Positions 1-7,044 of a stretch of DNA of 10,761 nt are shown piece by piece. Made by a program: the position numbers and the translations under genes. The stretch comes from Flavobacteriales bacterium UBA5933 (lineage in GTDB: Bacteria > Bacteroidota > Bacteroidia > Flavobacteriales > Weeksellaceae), in assembly GCA_002430925.1 (NCBI GenBank), contig DJDD01000037.1, forward strand, positions 4,733 through 15,493. The letters run 5' to 3'. Within the stretch, counting starts at the first letter, position 1, and each line of letters starts with the position of its first letter. A model generated the notes under the pieces. That model worked only from the letters and a program-made list of their open reading frames with translations. It had not been told where the DNA came from and made no database searches.

Positions 1-24
1 TTTATATATTTTTATAATTAATGA

Positions 25-714
25 TTAACAATCAGAATCAATTTTGCATGAAGCATTTGAATCAGAAGAATCGTTTAAATAATGTTTTTCGTAAGCCTGC
101 GTTAAAGCAGATTCAAAATATTCTATTGATTGAGCTCCAGAAATCGTATATTTTCTATCAATTACAAAAAAAGGAACACCAGTAACACCTATATTTCTTG
201 CTTCTAAAATATCTGAAGCAATATCAAAAACATAAGAATCAGAATTTAATATTTCTAAAGTTTTTGTTTTATCTAAGCCAATACGAGAAGCTAAATCTGA
301 TAAAACATCAAAATCTGCTATATTTTTACCTTCTATAAAATAAGCTTTAAATAATTCTTCTTCAATTTCAGTTCCTTTACCGTTTTCTTGAGCAAAATGA
401 ATTAGCTTGTGTGCGTCAGATGTGTCTACAACTTTAACTTTATCAAAATCAAAGTGAATACCAACACGTTCACCCATTTCATAAATTTGCTTATTTGATT
501 GCTCTACTTGTTCTTTAGAAAAACCTTTTCTTCTGATTAAGTATTCTTCAATAGAAATAATTTCTGTTTTAGATAAATTAGAATTTAATTGAAAACTTTT
601 CCACTCAACCTCTATCTTATCTTTATAAGGAATTTTATCTAAAGCGAATTCAAAAGATTTTTTCCCAATATAACAAAACGGACACATCACATCCGACCAT
701 ATTTCAATTTTCAT
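25..714 (-). CDS. frnE: FrnE-like DsbA-family cytoplasmic disulfide oxidoreductase
   Basis: A 229-residue thioredoxin-fold oxidoreductase of the DsbA/FrnE (COG2761) type. It probably makes or reshuffles disulfides or uses glutathione-like thiols; its substrates are unknown. Seen in the sequence: the N-terminal strand leads straight into SDVMCPFCYIG, with the redox pair C11-P-F-C14. An inserted helical domain spans roughly residues 45-170. The cis-proline segment GVTGVPFFVID (P181) closes the thioredoxin fold. There is no signal peptide, so it should act in the cytoplasm, unlike classical DsbA. A low-complexity Ser/Asp/Asn tail ends in a second cysteine pair, C223 and C229. The start is the only sensible one, because the beta strand and the CPFC motif begin within 11 residues of it. 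It is divergent from purA across about 240 bases, with no convincing promoter of its own. The family is confident; the gene name is only a family label. Confidence 0.88.
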   Translation of the reverse strand: MKIEIWSDVMCPFCYIGKKSFEFALDKIPYKDKIEVEWKSFQLNSNLSKTEIISIEEYLIRRKGFSKEQVEQSNKQIYEMGERVGIHFDFDKVKVVDTSDAHKLIHFAQENGKGTEIEEELFKAYFIEGKNIADFDVLSDLASRIGLDKTKTLEILNSDSYVFDIASDILEARNIGVTGVPFFVIDRKYTISGAQSIEYFESALTQAYEKHYLNDSSDSNASCKIDSDC

Positions 715-852
715 ATTAGAAATTTTTTAATGTAAAAGTTCGTAAAAATACATCATATAAATGACATATATACAGTTATTTTTTAGTTAATTTATTTCTA
801 TAAAATTATTAACATTTTCTTAAAAAATTGTTACTTTTTATTACTTTTTATG

Positions 853-883
853 TTTGTTTAAAACAAGGTTTCAATTACCTTTG
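853..883 (+). promoter_or_regulatory. Bacteroidota-type promoter of purA
   Basis: TTTG at 853-856 is followed after exactly 19 bases by TACCTTTG at 876-883. This fits the Bacteroidota housekeeping consensus (-33 TTTG, -7 TAnnTTTG) at every fixed position. Transcription should start near 890, giving purA a leader of about 60 nt. I saw no riboswitch-like fold in the leader. Confidence 0.75.
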
Positions 884-952
884 CAGTGAACCAAGAAAGT
901 GAATTGCTTCATTTTTATTCCAGACAAAAAAACAAAATAACGAACAAATAAT

Positions 953-2242
953 ATGTCAACACACGTAGTGGTCGGCCTTCAATGGGGTGACGAGGGAAAA
1001 GGAAAAATAACAGATGTATTAGCTGAAAAATCAGATTATGTTGTACGTTACCAAGGTGGTAATAATGCAGGACATACTGTTTATGTAGGCGAAGATAAAT
1101 TTGTATTACATTTATTACCATCAGGTGTTTTACAATGTAAAGGAAAATGTATAATTGCAAATGGTGTTGTAGTTAACCCAGAAGCATTTTTTAATGAAAT
1201 TGGTACGTTAGAAGCTAAAGGTTTATCTACAGATCATGTGTTTATTTCTAGAAGAGCACATATCATTATGCCTTATCACATATTATTAGATGAATATCGT
1301 GAAGAATTTGCTGGAAAAGATAGTCAAATTGGAACTACAAAACGCGGTATTGGTCCTTGTTATGAGGACAAAGTTGCTCGTGTTGGTATTAGAGCGATTG
1401 ATTTATTAAATCCAGAGGTTTTAGCAGAAAAGATTAAAGAAAATTTAGTGGTTAAAAATGCTTTATTCGAAAAATTATTCGATAAAGAACCATTAAAATT
1501 TGAAGATATATACGAAAAATATTTAGCCTACGGAGAACGTTTAAAAGAACGTATTTTAGATTCTGAATTAGAAATTAATCATGCTATTGACGAAGGTAAA
1601 AGTGTTTTATTTGAAGGAGCTCAAGCTTTAATGCTTGATATTGACTTCGGAACATATCCTTTCGTTACTTCTTCTTCTCCAACAACTGGTGGAGTTTGTG
1701 TTGGTGCTGGTGTACCTCCAACTAAGCTTAAAAATTTAATTGGTGTTTCTAAAGCTTATTGTACTCGTGTAGGTAATGGACCTTTCCCTACTGAACTTGA
1801 TAATGAATTAGGAGAACAAATTCGTAAAGTTGGACATGAGTTTGGTGCATCAACTGGTCGTCCTCGTAGAACAGGATGGTTAGATTTAGTTGCTTTAAAA
1901 CATGCTTGTATGATTAATGGTATCACTCATTTAGTTATTACTAAATTAGATGTTTTATCTAATATCGATAAAATACAAGTTTGTACAGCGTATAAAACTG
2001 AAGATGGAAAAATCATTGATTACTTCACTTCTTCAACAACTAAATTAGCTCAATACGAAGCTCAGTACGAAGAATTACCAGGATGGACAGAAGATATTAC
2101 AGATGTAAAATCTTTTGATGAATTACCTGTAACAGCACAAGACTATATTCATTATATAGAAAAATACTTAGGTATAGAAGTATATCTAGTTTCTGTAGGA
2201 CCAGAGCGTTCTCAAAACATTATTAGAACAACTTTATTTTAA
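953..2242 (+). CDS. purA: Adenylosuccinate synthetase
   Basis: Catalyses the GTP-dependent joining of IMP and aspartate to adenylosuccinate, the first committed step to AMP; cytoplasmic homodimer. At 429 residues it has the normal family length. Motifs in order: GLQWGDEGKGK at 8-18, with the catalytic Asp13 and glycine-rich phosphate loop; GGNNAGHT at 35-42, with the catalytic His41; the IMP-binding segment GTTKRGIGPCYEDK at 127-140; the stretch around DFGTYPFVTSSSPTTGG at 231-247; STGRPRRTGWLD at 300-311 for aspartate and base contacts; and the guanine-specificity motif TKLD at 330-333. Asp13 and His41 fall at the same numbers as in the E. coli enzyme, which supports the chosen start. It is driven by its own promoter and ends in a strong terminator. 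The fructosamine-kinase-family gene and purB follow on the same strand. Confidence 0.98.
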   Translation: MSTHVVVGLQWGDEGKGKITDVLAEKSDYVVRYQGGNNAGHTVYVGEDKFVLHLLPSGVLQCKGKCIIANGVVVNPEAFFNEIGTLEAKGLSTDHVFISRRAHIIMPYHILLDEYREEFAGKDSQIGTTKRGIGPCYEDKVARVGIRAIDLLNPEVLAEKIKENLVVKNALFEKLFDKEPLKFEDIYEKYLAYGERLKERILDSELEINHAIDEGKSVLFEGAQALMLDIDFGTYPFVTSSSPTTGGVCVGAGVPPTKLKNLIGVSKAYCTRVGNGPFPTELDNELGEQIRKVGHEFGASTGRPRRTGWLDLVALKHACMINGITHLVITKLDVLSNIDKIQVCTAYKTEDGKIIDYFTSSTTKLAQYEAQYEELPGWTEDITDVKSFDELPVTAQDYIHYIEKYLGIEVYLVSVGPERSQNIIRTTLF

Positions 2243-2253
2243 TAACATAACTT

Positions 2254-2297
2254 TATAGCCTAGCAATAAACTGTTAGGCTATAACTTTTTTATCTAT
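2254..2297 (+). terminator. Intrinsic terminator after purA
   Basis: Arms 2254-2265 and 2272-2283 form a 12-bp stem with one G-T pair and a 6-base loop (ATAAAC). A T-rich run follows. It starts 11 bases after the purA stop codon. The run leads directly into the ATG of the next gene at 2304, leaving no space for a separate promoter between them. Confidence 0.8.
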
Positions 2298-2303
2298 TTT
2301 TTT

Positions 2304-3158
2304 ATGAACGAAATTCTAGAACGATTAAAACAATTAAATTTAGGTATCGAAACTATTGTTCCTATAAAAGGAGGCGATATAAATGATGCATTTAGAATAG
2401 AATCGTTCAATAAAAAATATTTTTTAAAAGTAAATTCTGCTACTAATTTCCCTAATCTTTTTGTAAAAGAAGCAAGAGCTTTAAACACTATAAAAGAAAC
2501 TAGAACATTTCCTATTCCTAAAGTTTTAAATTTAGGCGAAGTAGGAAAAGACTTTCAGTATCTTTTATTAGAATGGATAGAACCTTCTACTCCTACTGTT
2601 GTTAATTGGGAAAAATTAGGTAGAAATTTAGCAAAACTTCATCAAAATACAAATTCACAATTTGGATGGTCTGAGGACAACTACATTGGAATTGTTCTAC
2701 AACCAAATAAATTTGAAGATAATTGGAATGATTTTTATTCTAATAATAGAATTATGCCAATGATGAAGTTGCTACGTAATAAACAACTTCTTACATTAAA
2801 ACAAATAAAATCAGCTGAAAACCTTTGTAAACAGCTTAATTCCATCTTCCCTGAAGAAAAACCTGCATTAATACATGGAGATTTTTGGAACGGAAATATA
2901 GTTGCTGGAGAAAATGGAGAATTTCATCTTATTGATCCTGCCATATATTATGGAAATAGAGAAATGGATATTGCAATGGCAAAACTTTTTGGAGGATTTG
3001 ATGATTCTTTCTTTGATGCTTATCAAGAAATGAATCCATTAGAAGCTGGATTCGAAGAACGAACACCAGTTACTCAATTGTTCCCTCTATTAATTCATGC
3101 ATTCCTTTTTGAAGGTTATTATGTAAAAGATGTACAAACAATTTTAAAGAAATTTTAA
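2304..3158 (+). CDS. Fructosamine kinase family protein
   Basis: A 284-residue protein of the fructosamine/ketosamine-3-kinase family (APH-like kinase fold). These enzymes phosphorylate sugars attached non-enzymatically to amines, which destabilises the adduct and repairs glycated proteins or small amines; the bacterial substrate is not settled. Seen: an N-terminal kinase lobe with the probable ATP-binding lysine in YFLKVN (K42) and a glutamate in KEARAL (E56); a hinge LLLEWIEP at 87-94; the catalytic loop LIHGDFWNGNI at 189-199 with Asp193; and LIDPAIYYGNREMDIAM at 209-225, where Asp211 is the metal-binding residue. The HGDxWxGN and DPAxYYGxRExD patterns separate this family from other aminoglycoside-phosphotransferase-like kinases. 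It lies between the purA terminator and purB, with 19 bases to purB, so it probably forms a transcript with purB or depends on read-through from purA. Confidence 0.9.
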   Translation: MNEILERLKQLNLGIETIVPIKGGDINDAFRIESFNKKYFLKVNSATNFPNLFVKEARALNTIKETRTFPIPKVLNLGEVGKDFQYLLLEWIEPSTPTVVNWEKLGRNLAKLHQNTNSQFGWSEDNYIGIVLQPNKFEDNWNDFYSNNRIMPMMKLLRNKQLLTLKQIKSAENLCKQLNSIFPEEKPALIHGDFWNGNIVAGENGEFHLIDPAIYYGNREMDIAMAKLFGGFDDSFFDAYQEMNPLEAGFEERTPVTQLFPLLIHAFLFEGYYVKDVQTILKKF

Positions 3159-3177
3159 ACGCAACAAACACAACACA

Positions 3178-4605
3178 ATGAACAAATACCAAAATCCTTT
3201 AGAATCAAGATATTGTAGTGATGAAATGCTATATATATTTTCTCCTGAAAAGAAATTTTCTACTTGGCGCCAACTTTGGATTGCTTTAGCAGAAATTGAA
3301 AAAGATTTAGGTTTAGATATCACTGAAGAGCAAATTCAGGAATTAAAAGATAATGCAACAAATATAGATTATGACGTTGCTGCAGCCTACGAAAAAAAAT
3401 TCCGTCATGATGTTATGGCTCACGTACACACTTATGGTGATGTAGCCCCTAGTGCAAAAGCAATTATTCACTTAGGTGCAACTTCTGCATTTGTTGGAGA
3501 CAATACTGATTTGATTCAAATTCGTGATGGATTTCAACATATCAAAGGGCAATTAATTAATGTGATTGATGGTTTAGCAAAGTTTGCACGTCAATACAAA
3601 GATTTACCTACTTTAGGATTTACTCATTTCCAACCAGCACAATTAACAACAGTTGGTAAAAGAGCTACTCTTTGGTTACAATCTGTTTTATTAGACTTAG
3701 AAGAATTAGAATTTAGAATAGATACTTTACGTTTTCGTGGAGTAAAAGGAACAACAGGAACCGCTGCATCTTTCAAAGAATTATTTGACGGAGATTATTC
3801 TAAAGTAAAAGAATTAGATAAAAAATTATCAGAACGCTTTGGTTTCAAAAACGTTTTTGCTGTATCAGGACAAACTTACGATCGTAAAATAGATGCTCAA
3901 GCATTAGAATTATTATCTAATATTGCTCAATCTGCTCACAAGTTTACAAACGATTTACGCCTACTTCAAAATTTAAAGGAAATTGAAGAACCTTTCGAAA
4001 AAAATCAGATTGGATCTTCTGCAATGGCTTACAAACGTAACCCTATGCGTTCAGAAAGAATTGCTTCTTTAGCAAAATACGTAATGTCATTAGCTACTTC
4101 TCCTGCAATGGTTGCTTCTACACAATGGTTTGAGAGAACATTAGATGATTCAGCTAATAAACGCTTAGCAATACCACAAGCATTCCTTGCAATTGATGCA
4201 ATTTTAATCATTTGGAACAATATTTTGGATGGTTTAGTCGTTTATCCTAAAATAATCGAAAAACATATCGCAGAAGAATTACCATTTATGGCAACTGAAT
4301 ATATTATTATGGAAGGTGTTAAAAATGGTGGTGATCGTCAGGAATTACATGAAATTATTAGAACTCACTCAATGGAAGCTGCTAAACAAGTTAAAATTGA
4401 AGGTAAATCAAATGATTTGATCGAAAGAATTATTGCTGATGAAAATGTAAAAATAGATAAAGAAAAATTAGTTGAATTACTAGATCCTAAAAACTTTACT
4501 GGCTTTGCTTCTGAACAAACTGAAGAATTTTTAAAAGATTTAGTAGATCCAATTATAGAAAATAACAAATTACTTTTAGGAGCTCATACAGACTTAAAAG
4601 TATAA
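3178..4605 (+). CDS. purB: Adenylosuccinate lyase, eukaryote-like subfamily
   Basis: Cleaves adenylosuccinate to AMP and fumarate, and SAICAR to AICAR plus fumarate, so it serves twice in purine synthesis. It is a homotetramer of the fumarase/aspartase superfamily. Seen in the 475-residue protein: HLGATSAFVGDNTDL at 98-112; FTHFQPAQLTTVGKR at 148-162, with the probable general-acid His150; LRFRGVKGTTGT at 184-195; the fumarate-lyase signature GSSAMAYKRN at 279-288, carrying the catalytic-serine loop; QWFERTLDDSAN at 316-327; and ELPFMATE at 367-374. These blocks closely match the vertebrate ADSL sequence as I remember it, rather than the shorter common bacterial PurB forms. The usual proline in SSAMPYKRN is alanine (A284), which the superfamily pattern allows. 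Its substrate is made by PurA two genes upstream. A terminator follows. Confidence 0.96.
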   Translation: MNKYQNPLESRYCSDEMLYIFSPEKKFSTWRQLWIALAEIEKDLGLDITEEQIQELKDNATNIDYDVAAAYEKKFRHDVMAHVHTYGDVAPSAKAIIHLGATSAFVGDNTDLIQIRDGFQHIKGQLINVIDGLAKFARQYKDLPTLGFTHFQPAQLTTVGKRATLWLQSVLLDLEELEFRIDTLRFRGVKGTTGTAASFKELFDGDYSKVKELDKKLSERFGFKNVFAVSGQTYDRKIDAQALELLSNIAQSAHKFTNDLRLLQNLKEIEEPFEKNQIGSSAMAYKRNPMRSERIASLAKYVMSLATSPAMVASTQWFERTLDDSANKRLAIPQAFLAIDAILIIWNNILDGLVVYPKIIEKHIAEELPFMATEYIIMEGVKNGGDRQELHEIIRTHSMEAAKQVKIEGKSNDLIERIIADENVKIDKEKLVELLDPKNFTGFASEQTEEFLKDLVDPIIENNKLLLGAHTDLKV

Positions 4606-4631
4606 TTAGGCTTAAAGCAAAACACATGAAC

Positions 4632-4665
4632 AAAAAAAGACTTCTTAAATGGAAGTCTTTTTTTT
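4632..4665 (+). terminator. Intrinsic terminator after purB
   Basis: An A run plus GACTTC (4632-4644) pairs with GAAGTC plus a T run (4652-4664) across a 7-base loop. The T tract serves as both arm and release tract. It begins 26 bases after the purB stop. The A-rich 5' arm means it could also work on the - strand. Confidence 0.85.
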
Positions 4666-4736
4666 ATGCAATAAAAAATAACATAATTTCTATTTTTATT
4701 TAACATAGCTTAAGATTAATTAAAAACACAATACGC

Positions 4737-4744
4737 TATATTTG
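4737..4744 (+). promoter_or_regulatory. -7 promoter element of the alpha/beta hydrolase gene
   Basis: TATATTTG matches the Bacteroidota -7 consensus TAnnTTTG and lies 38 bases before the ATG, predicting a leader of about 30 nt. No TTTG is present at the right distance upstream, so the -33 element is weak or absent. Its position just after the purB terminator suggests the hydrolase gene is transcribed on its own. Confidence 0.55.
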
Positions 4745-4782
4745 AATTAACTAAATAAATTACCAATAAAAAAATAGAAATT

Positions 4783-5604
4783 ATGAGTACATTAAAACTA
4801 AAAGACGGAACAGAAATTTTTTACAAAGACCAAGGTAAAGGACCTGTATTAATGTTTCATCATGGATGGCCTTTATCATCAGATGATTGGGAGGCACAAG
4901 TTATTTTCTTTTTACAAAAAGGATATAGGGTTGTGAGTCATGATAGACGTGGACACGGAAGATCGAGCCAAGATATTTATAATCATAATATAGAAACATA
5001 TGCTGCTGATGCTGCTGAATTGGTTGATTTTTTAGGGTTAGAGGATGTAATACATATTGGTCATTCGACTGGTGGTGGTGAAGTTATTCGTTATGTACAC
5101 AAATATGCCAAAGGTCGTGCAAAGAAAGCTGTGTTAATAAGTGCTGTTCCTCCAATAATGGTAAAAAATGAAAATAATCCTGACGGTGTTCCTATCGAAG
5201 TTTTTGATAATTTAAGAGATCAAACATTAAACAATAGACAACAGTTTTACATTGATTTAACTATTCCTTTTTATGGGTACAACAGAGAAGGTGCTGATGT
5301 GAAAGAAGGAATACAAAGAAATTGGTGGAGACAAGGTATGATGGGTGGAATTGTGGCACACTATGATGGTATAAAAGCTTTTTCGGAAACAGATTTTACT
5401 GAAGATTTAAAAGCTGTAGACATTCCTGTTTTAGTACTCCATGGTGAAGATGACCAGATTGTTCCTTATGAAAATACTGGTGTAAAATCTGCTAAACTTC
5501 TAAAAAATGGAAAATTAATTACATATCCTGGTTTCCCACATGGTATGCCCACTACAGAAGCTAAAACTATAAATAAAGATCTTTTAGAATTCATAGAAGG
5601 ATAA
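4783..5604 (+). CDS. Alpha/beta hydrolase, chloroperoxidase/aryl-esterase type
   Basis: A 273-residue cytoplasmic hydrolase of the cofactor-free haloperoxidase/perhydrolase branch of the alpha/beta hydrolase fold. Members hydrolyse small esters or lactones and can make peracids; the natural substrate here is unknown. Seen: oxyanion-hole segment HHGWPLSSDDW at 26-36; DRRGHGRSS at 54-62; nucleophile elbow GHSTGGG at 93-99 with Ser95; HGEDDQIVP at 220-228, giving the catalytic Asp224; and GFPHGMP at 250-256, giving the catalytic His253. The triad Ser95-Asp224-His253 is therefore complete, and length and order fit the family. No signal peptide is present. It has its own -7 element and its own terminator, so it is probably monocistronic. 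The fold is certain; the haloperoxidase label commonly attached to this family does not establish a physiological halogenation role. Confidence 0.92.
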   Translation: MSTLKLKDGTEIFYKDQGKGPVLMFHHGWPLSSDDWEAQVIFFLQKGYRVVSHDRRGHGRSSQDIYNHNIETYAADAAELVDFLGLEDVIHIGHSTGGGEVIRYVHKYAKGRAKKAVLISAVPPIMVKNENNPDGVPIEVFDNLRDQTLNNRQQFYIDLTIPFYGYNREGADVKEGIQRNWWRQGMMGGIVAHYDGIKAFSETDFTEDLKAVDIPVLVLHGEDDQIVPYENTGVKSAKLLKNGKLITYPGFPHGMPTTEAKTINKDLLEFIEG

Positions 5605-5611
5605 ATACATA

Positions 5612-5643
5612 AAAAAAGAGAATCATTACTGATTCTCTTTTTT
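5612..5643 (+). terminator. Intrinsic terminator after the hydrolase gene
   Basis: A perfect 14-bp stem (5612-5625 with 5630-5643) encloses the 4-base loop TTAC. A-rich 5' and T-rich 3' arms flank the core GAGAATCA/TGATTCTC. It starts 8 bases after the stop codon. The symmetry would let it act in both directions. Confidence 0.88.
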
Positions 5644-5678
5644 ACTTATAAACTACTATAAATTGATTAATAATTCAC

Positions 5679-5686
5679 TAATTTTG
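5679..5686 (+). promoter_or_regulatory. -7 promoter element of the DUF2059 gene
   Basis: TAATTTTG fits TAnnTTTG and lies 23 bases before the ATG, giving a very short predicted leader of about 15-18 nt. I see no TTTG at the normal -33 distance. It follows the hydrolase terminator directly. Confidence 0.5.
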
Positions 5687-5709
5687 TTTATAAATCCAAT
5701 AAAATATAA

Positions 5710-6156
5710 ATGAAGAAAATTATTTTACTTTCTGTATTCATGTTGTTTTCTACAACATTATTTTCTCAAGAAATATCAAATTCTAAAAAAGACAAGATTG
5801 AAAAATTATTAAAAATGACTAATTCTATTGATGTAGGCGTTCAAATTGTAAATAAAATGATAGACATTTACAAAAAGAATTACACAGGTATAGAAGAAAA
5901 ATTTTGGGATGATTTTTCTAAAGAAATAAAATCTGCAAATATGTTAGATATTATACTTCCTATTTACGATAAATATTTTACAGAAGAAGATATAGATGCA
6001 ATAATTGCTTTTTATTCTACTCCATCAGGAAAAAAAATGATTACTAACCTACCTAACATCACAGAAGATTCTATGTTAGCAGGTCAAAAATTGGGAAGAG
6101 ATATTAGTGATAAAATTATCAATAAATTAAAAAAAGAAGGTTACATTACAGAGTAA
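5710..6156 (+). CDS. Secreted DUF2059 domain protein
   Basis: A 148-residue small exported protein. Residues 1-19 form a signal peptide: two lysines, the hydrophobic stretch IILLSVFMLF, and probable cleavage before Q20 in TLFSQE. This resembles flavobacterial periplasmic or secreted proteins. The mature part is helical. The region 80-117 (ILPIYDKYFTEEDIDAII, then FYSTPSGKKM) carries the DUF2059 hallmark: a proline-initiated helix, a Tyr-x-Lys-Tyr-Phe-Thr-Glu-Glu stretch, and the FYxTPxGKK turn. The molecular function of DUF2059 is unknown. There is no cysteine lipobox, so it is not a lipoprotein. It is transcribed alone, between its own -7 element and a terminator. Confidence 0.85.
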   Translation: MKKIILLSVFMLFSTTLFSQEISNSKKDKIEKLLKMTNSIDVGVQIVNKMIDIYKKNYTGIEEKFWDDFSKEIKSANMLDIILPIYDKYFTEEDIDAIIAFYSTPSGKKMITNLPNITEDSMLAGQKLGRDISDKIINKLKKEGYITE

Positions 6157-6197
6157 TAAATTACAATAATAATAAATTTATTACTATAAAAATACAG

Positions 6198-6230
6198 AAA
6201 ATGGTGACACAATAAGTGACACCATTTTTT
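6198..6230 (+). terminator. Intrinsic terminator after the DUF2059 gene
   Basis: Arms 6198-6210 and 6216-6228 pair as 9 bp, one A-A mismatch, then 3 bp, around the loop AATAA, and end in a T run. It lies about 40 bases after the stop codon. It marks the left edge of the gene-poor region. Confidence 0.8.
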
Positions 6231-6271
6231 ATTACAAACAAGTATAAATATTTCATAAACCAAGTAATTTT

Positions 6272-6406
6272 AATAATTAAATAAATTAAGCAATCATTTT
6301 TGGGCAATCCCTTCGGGGCGGGCTTTACGTTACAATCTTTTACAAACACACTTCACTCATCCACCTGTTTGTAAAAGGATTTCCACTTCAATCCCTATTG
6401 CGAATT
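6272..6406 (+). repeat. Flavobacterial intergenic hairpin repeat, copy 1
   Basis: First of two same-orientation copies; the other is at 10103-10241. Order of parts: an AT-rich lead-in, then GGCAATCCCTTCGGG at 6303-6317 with a C-UUCG-G tetraloop mini-hairpin. Next is an imperfect stem, 6334-6347 with 6367-6381: 10 bp, one bulged G, then 4 bp. Last is a 33-base block (6374-6406) identical to 10209-10241. The stem arms read TTTTACAAAC and GTTTGTAAAA, while copy 2 has TTTGCAAAC and GTTTGCAAA, so a base pair has changed on both sides. I recall similar sequences between genes in many Flavobacteriia genomes, but know no established name or function. Confidence 0.8.
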
Positions 6407-6451
6407 ACGAAGTAATAATTTAGAAAATAGAAATAATTAACTCTAAGTCCT

Positions 6452-6522
6452 GAGTCTTACGTAATACGTTTAATTACAACAATTAAGAACTGAAAAACTT
6501 AATAACATATAAACTGAACAAC
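6452..6522 (+). repeat. Degenerate repeat tail, copy 1
   Basis: Starts with GAGTCTTACGTAATACG and ends in ACTTAATAACATATAAACTG plus a short AAC-rich end. It resembles two units after repeat copy 2: at 10389-10454 (GAGTTTTACGTAAGATG, then CCTAATAACATAAACAC) and, less closely, within 10280-10375 (GAACTGAAGAACTTAATCAC). The tail appears to accompany the hairpin repeat, about 45 bases after its conserved block. Confidence 0.5.
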
Positions 6523-6770
6523 TAATTTATAGTAGTGAGTTTTATAAAAAATATAAAAAGCAGGAAATTACAATACAAAGAAGTCGTCAAGTAAAATATT
6601 CGAATTCTGGAAGTTACTCAAATGTGGTTTCCTATTTATAACATGAACATTTTGAAAGAATCCAAAATGATGAGAAAGTAGAGATTATTTTTATTACAAT
6701 AATGGTTTTTAAAAAATTTACCACTCCCCTTTTACTCGACAGGTTATACAATTTTAATGCTATATATTGA
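6513..6770 (+). other. Possible remnant of a coding sequence
   Basis: One + frame stays open for two consecutive runs of about 43 codons, split by a single TAA at 6639-6641 and ending at the TGA at 6768-6770. The second run reads HEHFERIQNDEKVEIIFI and continues with FKKFTTPLLLDRLYNF, which looks protein-like. There is no good start codon and I do not recognise a family. In sequence this AT-rich such a run can occur by chance, so this is only a candidate decayed gene. Confidence 0.2.
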
Positions 6771-6970
6771 AAGCTTTTCATGATTTGCGATAAATATGCA
6801 CTCTTTTTTTATCAAATTTTATTTTTATAAATGTATCATTAAAAGAATAATTTTCTTTTTGTTAAAATTTTTGAACTGTAAAAAAAATAATAATCCTTTT
6901 TAAATAACATAAAAAGAATATTTAACTTATTTAATTAAAAAACTAAATAAATTCATCTTTTATTTTGAAA

Positions 6971-7001
6971 TTTGAAAGGTAAAAACTCTAATATATCATT
7001 G
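6971..7001 (+). promoter_or_regulatory. Probable promoter of mesX-mesD
   Basis: TTTG at 6971-6974, a spacer of exactly 19 bases, and TATCATTG at 6994-7001. The latter matches TAnnTTTG in all but one fixed position. The predicted start near 7008 gives a leader of about 37 nt, too short for the SAM riboswitches known upstream of many methionine genes. If regulated, it is more likely by a DNA-binding protein than by an RNA leader. Confidence 0.6.
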
Positions 7002-7044
7002 TATATATTCAATCATATTAAAAAGCTAAAGAATAAAAAAATAG

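Larger units (their letters stand above)
6231..7044. other. Gene-free stretch between the DUF2059 gene and mesX
   Basis: About 800 bases with no credible intact gene. It contains repeat copy 1 (6272-6406), a degenerate repeat tail to about 6522, a possible gene remnant (6513-6770), plain AT-rich sequence, and the mesX promoter (6971-7001). No tRNA and no SAM-riboswitch-like sequence could be recognised on either strand. Confidence 0.6.

Noticed and set aside
732..739. A - strand -7 element (reads TATTTTTA) for the FrnE-like gene
   Set aside because: It lacks the final G of TAnnTTTG and has no -33 partner; such strings are common in this AT-rich gap.
915..1160. An 81-codon reading frame on the - strand
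   Set aside because: It lies opposite the start of purA, whose coding frame is certain, and has no family resemblance.
2294..2488. A 64-codon reading frame on the - strand
   Set aside because: It is antisense to the fructosamine-kinase-family gene and explained by that gene's codon use.
4029..4568. Two - strand reading frames of 63 and 67 codons
   Set aside because: Both are antisense shadows within purB.
6161..6349. A 62-codon - strand reading frame
   Set aside because: It crosses a terminator and the hairpin repeat. The only similarity of this frame is to the repeat-derived part of the frame over copy 2, which reflects the shared DNA repeat and not a protein.
6540..7040. Possible SAM riboswitch upstream of the methionine synthase operon
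   Set aside because: No conserved SAM-riboswitch core could be seen, and the likely promoter leaves only about 37 nt of leader.
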